18,302 nucleotides of DNA, from contig JAPKZT010000180.1 of the NCBI GenBank assembly GCA_026393655.1, forward strand, positions 1-18,302, written 5' to 3'. Position 1 is the first letter of the stretch, and every line of letters starts with the position of its first letter. Shown piece after piece: positions 7,060 to 14,659 of the stretch. A model generated the notes under the pieces. That model saw nothing but the letters and a program-made list of their open reading frames with translations, was not told the DNA's origin and ran no database searches. Source of the DNA: Actinomycetota bacterium (GTDB taxonomy: Bacteria > Actinomycetota > Acidimicrobiia > Acidimicrobiales > Ilumatobacteraceae). The position numbers and the translations under genes were made by a program.

Positions 7060-9085
7060 ACAACGACTCTCAAGAACGCTGAACCCGCGTTCGATTGCAC
7101 TGTTCGGTACTAGTCCTGCGCAAAGCGTTATTGAACAATGTCTAAAACTTGGGTTTACTGGCAATCTATGGCCAGTCCACCCAACGCGTGAAACATTGGC
7201 AGGTGTGAAGTGCTTTAAATCTGTCGCAGATCTTCCGAGCGCACCTGATGTTGCTTTCGTTGCCGTTAATCGCCACGCGACTATCGACGTAATTGCACGC
7301 CTATCGAAGGCTGGCTCCGGTGGCGCGGTTTGCTACGCATCAGGGTTCGCCGAGTCAGGCATGCATTCAGAGGTCAACGGTGTTGAGTTACAACAACAAC
7401 TGGTTGCAGCAGCAAATGAGATGCCACTACTCGGACCAAATTGTTACGGCTACATCAATGCGTTAGATGGAATCGCGCTTTGGCCAGATCAACACGGCTG
7501 CAGTCCGGTGACAAGTGGTGTTGCGATCGTAAGCCAAAGCGGCAATGTCGGCCTGAACTTGACATTGCAGCAAAGAGGGTTAGACCTCGCGTATCTCGTA
7601 ACTGTAGGTAACCAAGCATCCGCAGGAGTTGAAGATTGTCTTGAGGTTTTCATCAACGACAATCGCGTGACAGCAATTGGATTATTTATCGAAGCGATCG
7701 TTGATCCAATTCGTTTCGCAAAACTAGCCTTGATCGCAGATAAAAGAAATTTGCGAATAGTTGCTCTACAAACTGGTCGTAGCGAGGCAGGTGCAACGAT
7801 TGCCGCATCACATACGGCATCTCTCGCTGGCCGACGCAGCGCATATGAGGCTTTTTTCACTAGATGTGGTGTAGCAATGGTCAATACACCGGTCGAATTA
7901 ATTGAAACATTGAAATTACTACATCAAGGTGGTGCATTGTCGGGCAACAAACTTGTATCGCTGTCTTGCTCTGGGGGTGAAGCATCGCTGATCGCTGATC
8001 TGTGTGAACATACATCTCTAGTTTTTGAGCCGTTTTCTAATGAACAGCACAAAAGAATCAGCTCTACACTCACAGAATTAGTAACAGTTGGTAATCCATT
8101 TGATTACCACACATTTATGTGGGGCGACCGAAGTGCGACAGCCAACACTTTCACTCAAGTTATGTTTGGTCCGCAAGATGCGACATTGTTGATTCTTGAT
8201 ACGCCACAAAGAAGCGATCATAATTCTGAAACATGGGTTACTGCTGCGCAATCACTAGGTGATGCGGTGACTGCTACAAAGAGTCGTGGTGTAATAGTCG
8301 CTACGGTTCCCGAATGTGTGACCGATGCAGTTCGCTCAGCGGCTCACGAAGCAAACATAGTTGTGTTGCAGGGGCTACACGATGCGGTCGTGGCGCTTGA
8401 CGCCGCAGCATGGCTAGCAACTCATCACGCTAACGAAGCCCCAGCAAGTGTCGAGGTTGCTACTTCAACACAATTAATAAATGAGGCTGATGCTAAATCA
8501 CTTCTGCAAAAAAATGGTGTGAGTGTGCCATCAGGCAAAAAATGCACTCGCAACGCTGTTATTACAACTGCGAACGAAGTCGGCTACCCCATAACGCTTA
8601 AAGGTCTAGGCCTAGCCCATAAAAGTGAATCTGGTGCCGTGAAAGTTGGTTTACAAAATGAATTACAAATTGTTGAAGCGCTTTCTTCGATGTCCGCTTC
8701 GATTTCGGAGTTTCTCGTAGAACAGACAATTGAAAATGTTGTCGCTGAGATGCTCGTCAGCGTGCGACGTGATGCACCTGTTGGTTGGCTCATCACTTTA
8801 GGAGCAGGTGGTGTTTACACAGAATTATGGCGTGATACGACTTTTCTTCTAGCACCAGTGAGTGATTCAGCAATCAAGGCAGCACTTACCAAATTACGGA
8901 TAGCTCCACTATTAGTCGGTTATCGCGGAAAGCCTGCGGGCAATGTCAACGCGCTAATCAAATTGATTCAAAGTGGTATTTATACAGCGATGAACAACGA
9001 CCTTGTAGAGATTGAATTGAATCCTGTGTTACTAACACCCGAGACGGCAATCGCGGTTGATGCACTCATGATTGTGAGCATCTGA
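7049..9085 (+). CDS. ADP-forming acyl-CoA synthetase, candidate gamma-butyrobetaine/carnitine--CoA ligase
   Basis: The 678-residue protein is an alpha-beta fused NDP-forming acyl-CoA synthetase (acetate--CoA ligase family). The order is an N-terminal CoA-binding Rossmann domain (about 1-140), succinyl-CoA-ligase-like domains with SQSGNVG (162-168) and SHTASLAG (254-261), whose His255 matches the phosphorylated histidine, and a C-terminal ATP-grasp domain (about 475-678) with LKGLGLAHKSESGAVKVG, GAGGVYTEL and EIELNPVLL. The frame stays open upstream to 6968, but the family N-terminus fits ATG 7049, which overlaps the dehydrogenase by 11 bp. Placed between the dehydrogenase and the hydratase, it probably activates gamma-butyrobetaine or a related trimethylammonium acid. 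The classical carnitine system uses AMP-forming CaiC plus CoA-transferase CaiB, so this is a different activation chemistry. Substrate is inferred. Confidence 0.85.
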   Translation: MADEQRLSRTLNPRSIALFGTSPAQSVIEQCLKLGFTGNLWPVHPTRETLAGVKCFKSVADLPSAPDVAFVAVNRHATIDVIARLSKAGSGGAVCYASGFAESGMHSEVNGVELQQQLVAAANEMPLLGPNCYGYINALDGIALWPDQHGCSPVTSGVAIVSQSGNVGLNLTLQQRGLDLAYLVTVGNQASAGVEDCLEVFINDNRVTAIGLFIEAIVDPIRFAKLALIADKRNLRIVALQTGRSEAGATIAASHTASLAGRRSAYEAFFTRCGVAMVNTPVELIETLKLLHQGGALSGNKLVSLSCSGGEASLIADLCEHTSLVFEPFSNEQHKRISSTLTELVTVGNPFDYHTFMWGDRSATANTFTQVMFGPQDATLLILDTPQRSDHNSETWVTAAQSLGDAVTATKSRGVIVATVPECVTDAVRSAAHEANIVVLQGLHDAVVALDAAAWLATHHANEAPASVEVATSTQLINEADAKSLLQKNGVSVPSGKKCTRNAVITTANEVGYPITLKGLGLAHKSESGAVKVGLQNELQIVEALSSMSASISEFLVEQTIENVVAEMLVSVRRDAPVGWLITLGAGGVYTELWRDTTFLLAPVSDSAIKAALTKLRIAPLLVGYRGKPAGNVNALIKLIQSGIYTAMNNDLVEIELNPVLLTPETAIAVDALMIVSI

Positions 9086-9855
9086 TGAATGTCGAGGTAA
9101 CTCGTGACGGTGAAGTGCTCGAAATAATAATCAACAGACCGAAGGCCAATGCAATAGATGCTGCGACCAGCCAGGAGCTAAGCGCGATCTTCGAGTCGTT
9201 TATGAATGATCCAAAATCGCGTGTCGCAATTCTGACTGGTGCGGGTTCTAAATTCTTTTCAGCTGGATGGGATCTTGCCGCTGCAAATGAGGGCGAAGCT
9301 TTTGAATCTGATTATGGTGTTGGTGGATTCGGCGGAATCTGCGAACTTAAATTTCGCCCCAAGCCGATAATTGCGGCAGTTAACGGCATGGCCGTTGGAG
9401 GAGGTTTCGAAATTGCCTTAGCGGCCGACTTAATAGTCGCCGCAGATCACGCAACTTTTTTCCTTCCAGAATCTTCGCTCGGCTTAATTGCAGACAACGC
9501 AACAATTCGTTTGCCAAAGATTCTGCCACCAAACATCGCCCGTGAAATGTTGATCTCAGGGCGACGAATGCTGGCTACTGAAGCACAATCTTGGGGCATC
9601 GTTAACGAAGTCACCTCTGCCGATGATTTGCTGCCCGCCGCGCGTCGACTCGCTCACCGAATTTGCCAGTCAGCACCGCTAAGTGTCACTGCAGTTCTAG
9701 ATCTGATGCGATCTCTTGAGACGGTTGCTACATCTGACGCAATGAAAATACTTCGCGACAATGCGTCGTACCGTGCTGCTATTGATTCGCTAGACGCAAA
9801 AGAAGGCACCATTGCCTTCTCAGAAAAACGCAAACCAAACTGGCAGGGTCGTTAA
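9085..9855 (+). CDS. caiD: CaiD-like crotonobetainyl-CoA hydratase (carnitinyl-CoA dehydratase)
   Basis: This 256-residue crotonase-superfamily enzyme resembles E. coli CaiD closely in remembered motifs: RPKANAIDAATS (18-29), GAGSKFFSAGWDL (52-64), the EGEAF..DYGVGGFGG stretch, RLPKILPP (142-149), SGRRM (158-162) and the C-terminal AFSEKRKPNWQGR. Oxyanion-hole loops SAGWD and GMAVGGGFE are present, with candidate catalytic Glu109 and Glu129. It would hydrate crotonobetainyl-CoA to L-carnitinyl-CoA. One loop is unusual: GLIADNAT (133-140) replaces the GIVPDSGG-type segment and is one residue shorter. The ATG overlaps the upstream stop by 1 base (TGATG). The gene's stop overlaps the convergent serine hydrolase stop by 3 bp, leaving no room for a terminator. 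It is the last gene of the operon. Confidence 0.88.
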   Translation: MNVEVTRDGEVLEIIINRPKANAIDAATSQELSAIFESFMNDPKSRVAILTGAGSKFFSAGWDLAAANEGEAFESDYGVGGFGGICELKFRPKPIIAAVNGMAVGGGFEIALAADLIVAADHATFFLPESSLGLIADNATIRLPKILPPNIAREMLISGRRMLATEAQSWGIVNEVTSADDLLPAARRLAHRICQSAPLSVTAVLDLMRSLETVATSDAMKILRDNASYRAAIDSLDAKEGTIAFSEKRKPNWQGR

Positions 9856-10979
9856 CGATTTGAGACGCACTCGTGAAGTGCTTCAAGCAAACGAGTACCA
9901 CGATCATCACGGTTTTCAGGTATGAATTCACCCATCACATAAGAAAAACTCGTACGCAAACTTGGCCAAGCACCGTGCGTCGATCCACCAGCACCAGTGT
10001 GACCAAATGCGTCAGCAGGTTTACCTAGACATGACGGATTCGGATTCAATTCGAAACCAACACCAAATCGTAAAAATCGTCCACCAAGAGGATCTTTACC
10101 TTCTGATCTTTGTTGACGAGCCAACATAACCGTGTCAGATTTCAATAATCTCACACCATCAAGTTCACCGCCATTTGCAAGCATTGCATAAAGTCGCGAC
10201 ATCGCATACGCACTCGCAACTCCCCCTCCGCCTGGTAATTCAATTTTTGCAAAGTCAGCCGTTCCGCGTTCAGCAGGAATCATTCCGTAAACGTAAGCAA
10301 GTCGAGGATCTGGAATTGATCCTGGTAGAAATGCTGAATATGAGTAGTCACTAGAACGCGTGGTCTGAGCAACTCTCGCTACAGCTTCATCCGGTGCACC
10401 GATATACAAGTCAAGTTTTAATGGTTTTGCAATTTCCTCTTGTACGAATTTACCGATGCTTCGTCCGTCTGTGCGTCGAACCAACTCTCCGGCTATCCAC
10501 CCAAAGGTCATTGCATGATATGACGGTGAACCAACCTCAACAAAGGGGTGTTGTTTTGCGACAAGACTCGCCATGAATATCGGATCAGAAAGATCAGCCA
10601 ACGAAATATCGCGCTCGAGGCCAGGCACACCAGCGGTATGTGCGAGTGCATCGCCGATCAAAACGTTTCCTTTACCGCCCTCGGCGAACTCTGGCCATAA
10701 AGTTTTGATTGGCGCATCTAGATTGATCAATCCGCGTTCAACACACATCATTATTGCGACCGCACAAATACCCTTCGTTCCAGATGCAATCACGCATAAC
10801 GTACCATCAAGCCATGGCAGTGAATCGGATTTAACGCCACCCCATACATCAGTCACTTGTTGTCCGTCAACGACTGCGGCAAACGAAGCACCGAGAGACG
10901 CATCACCATGTATTGAGTCAAAGACATTAGCTACAGGTTCAAAGCCACGCAGCACAACTCGAGATCTAGGCACTGACAA
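9852..10979 (-). CDS. Class C beta-lactamase-fold serine hydrolase (esterase-type)
   Basis: The 375-residue protein belongs to the beta-lactamase/penicillin-binding-protein-like esterase family (EstB-type). The nucleophile motif SxxK is SGTK (Ser66, Lys69). The tyrosine motif is SYHAMTFGW with Tyr154, and the third motif is HTG (327-329) in GHTGAGGSTHG. No signal peptide is seen, so it is probably cytoplasmic and not a resistance enzyme. It is the last gene of the importer operon, 1 nt after the ATPase. The start as given is TTG (10979), with GAGG in the ATPase stop region 4 nt upstream. The GTG two codons later gives better spacing and is an alternative. A reasonable guess is hydrolysis of an imported ester or amide, such as an acylcarnitine, but substrate is unknown. 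Confidence 0.82.
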   Translation of the reverse strand: MSVPRSRVVLRGFEPVANVFDSIHGDASLGASFAAVVDGQQVTDVWGGVKSDSLPWLDGTLCVIASGTKGICAVAIMMCVERGLINLDAPIKTLWPEFAEGGKGNVLIGDALAHTAGVPGLERDISLADLSDPIFMASLVAKQHPFVEVGSPSYHAMTFGWIAGELVRRTDGRSIGKFVQEEIAKPLKLDLYIGAPDEAVARVAQTTRSSDYSYSAFLPGSIPDPRLAYVYGMIPAERGTADFAKIELPGGGGVASAYAMSRLYAMLANGGELDGVRLLKSDTVMLARQQRSEGKDPLGGRFLRFGVGFELNPNPSCLGKPADAFGHTGAGGSTHGAWPSLRTSFSYVMGEFIPENRDDRGTRLLEALHECVSNR

Positions 10980-10980
10980 T

Positions 10981-12753
10981 TTACCTCATTGATCGCAAAA
11001 TACTTGGAGTCGAAGTTATTAACCGACGAGTATATTCATTTTGCGGATTTTCAATAATCGCTTCAGTCAAACCGTACTCAACAATTTTACCCTCAGACAT
11101 CACCGCCACTTCATCAGCAAAGCTCCGTACCAACGGCAAGTTATGGGTAATAAATAAAATCGCTAGGCCAAGATTCTTTCGTAGGTCAGACAGTAGATCA
11201 ACAACCGATGCCTGAACCAAAACATCGAGAGCACTCGTGACTTCATCACAAATCAATAGTTCTGGCTTACTTATCAGTGCTCTCGCAATTGCAATACGTT
11301 GACGCTCGCCACCCGAAAGTTGATCAGGATATTTACTTGCGTAAGACGCAGGCAATGACACCTGCTCCAATACCGTGTTTAGTTGTTTACTTATTTCGGA
11401 ATCAGACTCACCCATAATCTCTAGTGGTCGCACAATTGAATCGCCAACGGTTCGCCGTGGATTAAGTGACCCATATGGATTTTGAAATATGTATTGAATT
11501 CCTAAACGTTGGTCAATTGGGCGTTGACGTGAAGATTTAGCAAGCTCTTGCCCTTCAAATAAAATTTTTCCAGTCCACTCAGAATGCAACCCACCCAAGC
11601 ATCTTGCGACAGTTGTCTTGCCAGACCCTGACTCTCCTACCAACGCCGAACACTGCCCACGTCGAATCCGAATTGAGACATCACGAACCACAAGGTTTCC
11701 TATATAGCCGGCCGAGAGTCCCTCAATATTTGCTAATACATCCCCTGTGTTGTGGTTAGTCCGCAAGCGAGACGATTTCGCAACGTTTGACGGCAGTTGA
11801 CCGATTTTTATGCACCGCGCCGAATGACGATCTCCAACTTCAACCGATACCGGAAATTGAGATCGACACTCGTCGCTTGCGAGTTCACAACGAGCAGCAA
11901 ACACACATCCGGTTGGTCGTTTACCTGGTGACGCTGCACGACCCGCAAGACCAATGATTTGATGATCGCCGACAATGTCAGGTGCTGCGGCTACTAAATG
12001 CCGCGTGTACGGATGGACAGGGTTTTCGAAAATATCTTTGACTACACCTTGTTCGATAATTCGACCGGCATACATCACCGCCACTTCATCGACTAATTCG
12101 CTGACGACTGCTAAATCATGGGTGATATACAACGCCGCTACACCATAAACGCGCGCAAGTTCTCGAACTGTTCTTAAAACATGTTCCTGCGTCGATACAT
12201 CTAATCCTGTTGTGGGTTCATCAAGAACAATCACTGAAGGACGACAGGCAAAGGCCATCGCCAAAACGACACGCTGCTGCTGACCACCAGATAATTGATG
12301 CGGGTAGCGCTCAAGATATTCATCGTCAGTTGGCAAGGCGACTTCCGCCATCATCTCTTTGATACGAGTAGCGCGCGCCTCAGTTGAATCACCAAAATTA
12401 TGGGCCTCGAGAACTTCTCTCAGTTGGGTGCCGATACGTAATGCAGGATTAAGAGATGACGCTGGATCTTGGGGAACATAAGAAACAAGAGCCCCTCGCA
12501 TTAAGCGCTTCTTTTCTGCATCGTAAGAGAGAACTTCAGTTTCGCCGAAAAATATCTCACCACTTGCGATTTCAACTCCTCGGCGCGCATGTCCAAGAAC
12601 GGCTAGACCCACGGTTGTTTTGCCTGACCCAGATTCACCAACCAAGCCCAATACGCGGCCTGCAGGAATCTCTAAATTCACTTCGTCAACAATGTCGCAA
12701 CCGCTCGCCTTGACATTAACTCGCAGGTTTGAGATACGCAGACCACTAGTCAC
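10981..12753 (-). CDS. Peptide-type ABC importer ATPase, fused DppD-DppF
   Basis: The 590-residue protein carries two ABC ATPase domains in one chain, as in GsiA-like proteins. Domain 1 has Walker A GESGSGKT (39-46), signature LSGGQ (154-158), Walker B VIVLDE (174-179) and switch His212. It is followed by an oligopeptide-transport C-terminal segment (GCVFAARC, later SARC) with Cys283, 289, 296 and 314. Domain 2 has GESGSGKT (373-380), LSGGE (479-483), Walker B LLICDE (499-504) and His537. All motifs look functional. It energises uptake through the two permeases encoded just upstream on the same strand. It starts at GTG 2 nt after the permease stop. Family specificity ranges from peptides to glutathione, nickel, opines and sugars, so the substrate cannot be read from it. 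Confidence 0.93.
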   Translation of the reverse strand: MTSGLRISNLRVNVKASGCDIVDEVNLEIPAGRVLGLVGESGSGKTTVGLAVLGHARRGVEIASGEIFFGETEVLSYDAEKKRLMRGALVSYVPQDPASSLNPALRIGTQLREVLEAHNFGDSTEARATRIKEMMAEVALPTDDEYLERYPHQLSGGQQQRVVLAMAFACRPSVIVLDEPTTGLDVSTQEHVLRTVRELARVYGVAALYITHDLAVVSELVDEVAVMYAGRIIEQGVVKDIFENPVHPYTRHLVAAAPDIVGDHQIIGLAGRAASPGKRPTGCVFAARCELASDECRSQFPVSVEVGDRHSARCIKIGQLPSNVAKSSRLRTNHNTGDVLANIEGLSAGYIGNLVVRDVSIRIRRGQCSALVGESGSGKTTVARCLGGLHSEWTGKILFEGQELAKSSRQRPIDQRLGIQYIFQNPYGSLNPRRTVGDSIVRPLEIMGESDSEISKQLNTVLEQVSLPASYASKYPDQLSGGERQRIAIARALISKPELLICDEVTSALDVLVQASVVDLLSDLRKNLGLAILFITHNLPLVRSFADEVAVMSEGKIVEYGLTEAIIENPQNEYTRRLITSTPSILRSMR

Positions 12754-12755
12754 GA

Positions 12756-13631
12756 CTAATCACCTTTACCGGTGCGATCTATACCTGCCGAAACTCGAGA
12801 TAGACCGTCACCGAACAAACCGGTTCCAATAGTCAACAATGCGATTGCAATAACAGGCAACATTGCTCCCCACGGCTGGACAACGATCACAGCGCTATTC
12901 TCCTGAATCATTGTTCCCCAATTTGCCGCAGTCGGATCTGGAGCAAAACCAAGAAACGCCAAAGATGCAATAGTTGCAATCGAATATGTAAATCTCAAAT
13001 TTGCTTCTACAAGCAACGGTCCTGTCACATTTGGTAAGACCTCAAAAAAAAGAATTCTAAAACGTGATTCTCCGAGTGCTGCGGCGGCATGTACAAAATC
13101 TCTTTCGACGACAGATAATGCAGCACCACGAATAACACGACCAACGCGTGGCGTCGTAGATAACCCAACTGAAAGAATTGTTAACCATGGACTCGCATCA
13201 AACATTGACACGAGTAGTAAAGCCAAGAGAATCTGCGGAAATGACAGAATCACATCAAAGATTCTCATTATCAATTCATCAATCCTGCCTTTAAACAACG
13301 CAGCGATCAGACCGAGACTGATTCCCGCAGCCAGCCCAAGAGAAGTTGCGCCTAACGACAACAATAAAATCGACCGACCACCGATCAAAAATCGCGACCA
13401 GACATCCTGTCCTAAATAATCTGTACCAAATAACGCACCTGGAATGTCTAATGAATTCGGCATATCAATGAATTCTGTTTGAGTATGTGGTGCCACAAAT
13501 GGGCCCACTATCGCGAAGGTCATAATCACGAGCAACACGGTTAGACCAATTTTTGTTCTTCTTAGTTGCAATGCTTTGCGGATCAACCCATTTGGGCGCA
13601 CACTCTCTGGCGCATCGGTCACCTCGTTCAT
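12756..13631 (-). CDS. DppC-like ABC importer permease
   Basis: This 291-residue inner-membrane permease of the peptide/nickel (BPD) class has an N-terminal transmembrane helix (about residues 29-49, GLTVLLVIMTFAIVGPFVAP), the periplasmic segment LFGTDYLGQDVWSRFLIGGR typical of DppC/OppC, and five further helices. The cytoplasmic EAA loop, which contacts the ATPase, reads ERDFVHAAAALGESRFRILF followed by EVLPN. The length is normal. The ATG overlaps the preceding DppB stop by 4 bp (ATGA), and the ATPase gene follows after 2 nt, so the three are surely co-translated. Confidence 0.92.
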   Translation of the reverse strand: MNEVTDAPESVRPNGLIRKALQLRRTKIGLTVLLVIMTFAIVGPFVAPHTQTEFIDMPNSLDIPGALFGTDYLGQDVWSRFLIGGRSILLLSLGATSLGLAAGISLGLIAALFKGRIDELIMRIFDVILSFPQILLALLLVSMFDASPWLTILSVGLSTTPRVGRVIRGAALSVVERDFVHAAAALGESRFRILFFEVLPNVTGPLLVEANLRFTYSIATIASLAFLGFAPDPTAANWGTMIQENSAVIVVQPWGAMLPVIAIALLTIGTGLFGDGLSRVSAGIDRTGKGD

Positions 13632-14587
13632 TTGAGCGAAGTTCTCAATCGCGGAGTCGCCAAAACTGTGGCTACATCGGCTATCAAATTCATCAATACG
13701 TACACTCCTGCAATCATCAAAGTCAAAAATTGAATCACGGGCAAATCTCTAGCTCGAACCGAATCTGCAAGTGCACTGCCAATTCCAGGAAAGTTAAATA
13801 AGCGTTCAACAATTACCGTGCCGCCAGCAAGATAGGCAAGATTAAGTGCAATCACTTGGAATACTGGTCCAAGCGCATTAGGTAAACCGTGATGCAAAAG
13901 CACGACTCGCTCTGACATGCCTTTTAGTCGCGCCATTTCAACATAATCACTTTCAAGAATTTCAATCATCGAGGCTCTCATCGTGCGCGACACATAAGGC
14001 GTAACCGCAAGAACTAATGTCAAAACTGGCAATACGATGCCACCCAGATCTGCCCACGGGGGCTCGCCCGCATCAATCAAAGTGATCGCAGGTAACAGAT
14101 GAAACACCGTGGTTGACAAAAACATGATCAAGGCTGTGCCCATTACAAATTCAGGGATCGCAGCAAGAACTAGTGAAGATGTTGAAGATACTGTGTCAAA
14201 TTTCTTGTCGCGTTTGAGAGCCGAGTACGCCCCGACCGCAATTGAGATTGGTATCGAGAATATAGCCCCGACGAACATCAGGAACAGCGAATTGCCAACT
14301 CGAGCCGCAATGTATTCACTGATCTGCATCTGAGTAACGAATGATTTACCAAAATCGCCCCGCAAAACTCCAAAGAACCAATCACCGAACTGCACAACCG
14401 CAGGTCGATATAGGCCGAGCTCTTGCCGCAATGCATCCAAACTCTCAGGTGTTGTTTCTCTGCCGAGGATTGCTTGAGCAGGATCTGACGGAAATGCCTG
14501 CGTCACGAGAAATATTAAAACTGATACCGCAAACAATGTTAAAACGCCTAGTCCAAGACGACGAGATATGAACTTGATAATCGGCAT
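13628..14587 (-). CDS. DppB-like ABC importer permease
   Basis: The permease is 319 residues from the chosen start (MPIIKFISRRLGLG), the standard N-terminus for DppB/OppB proteins. The frame continues to an upstream ATG at 14635, but that start would lie inside a strong intergenic hairpin and add 16 atypical residues, so it was rejected. Features are the first helix (LGVLTLFAVSVLIFLVTQAF), the following periplasmic segment ending LGLYRPAVVQFGDW, GDFGKSF, and the EAA loop ESDYVEMARLKGMSERVVLL followed by HHGLPNAL. TAGATT ends 7 nt before the ATG, which would allow its own leaderless transcript in addition to read-through from the binding-protein gene. Confidence 0.9.
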   Translation of the reverse strand: MPIIKFISRRLGLGVLTLFAVSVLIFLVTQAFPSDPAQAILGRETTPESLDALRQELGLYRPAVVQFGDWFFGVLRGDFGKSFVTQMQISEYIAARVGNSLFLMFVGAIFSIPISIAVGAYSALKRDKKFDTVSSTSSLVLAAIPEFVMGTALIMFLSTTVFHLLPAITLIDAGEPPWADLGGIVLPVLTLVLAVTPYVSRTMRASMIEILESDYVEMARLKGMSERVVLLHHGLPNALGPVFQVIALNLAYLAGGTVIVERLFNFPGIGSALADSVRARDLPVIQFLTLMIAGVYVLMNLIADVATVLATPRLRTSLK

Positions 14588-14594
14588 GACGCTT

Positions 14595-14600
14595 AATCTA
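14595..14600 (-). promoter_or_regulatory. Possible internal -10 element before the permease genes
   Basis: On the minus strand TAGATT (TAnnnT type) ends 7 nt before the permease ATG at 14587. It sits just downstream of the hairpin at 14612-14643. The spacing matches the other leaderless candidates here. The gap has no Shine-Dalgarno sequence. It is A/T-rich, so a chance match is possible. Confidence 0.3.
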
Positions 14601-14611
14601 TATTTTAGAGC

Positions 14612-14643
14612 GGTGCGCTTTGGCGATTGGGCCAAAGCGCACC
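14612..14643 (-). terminator. Strong hairpin between binding-protein and permease genes
   Basis: A perfect 13-bp inverted repeat (GGTGCGCTTTGGC and GCCAAAGCGCACC) with a 6-nt loop lies 16 nt after the stop of the binding-protein gene. The minus-strand transcript has no U-tract after the stem (GCTCTAAAATATAG), so it is not a classic terminator. Such a stem between a binding-protein gene and its permease genes commonly acts as partial terminator or 3'-end stabiliser and gives excess binding protein. The stem itself is certain; its role is inferred. Confidence 0.7.
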
Positions 14644-14659
14644 ATTCTTTAAATAATTT

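Noticed and set aside
7489..7884. A 131-codon open frame on the minus strand inside the acyl-CoA synthetase gene
   Set aside because: It is antisense to a well-supported gene with intact family motifs; its peptide is rich in Ala, Arg and Thr with no recognisable motif.
9852..10979. Secreted beta-lactamase conferring resistance
   Set aside because: There is no signal peptide, motif spacing is of the esterase type, and it sits in an importer operon.
10573..10992. A 139-codon plus-strand open frame opposite the serine hydrolase
   Set aside because: The hydrolase on the other strand has all three catalytic motifs. This frame has low-complexity composition and no promoter or ribosome site.
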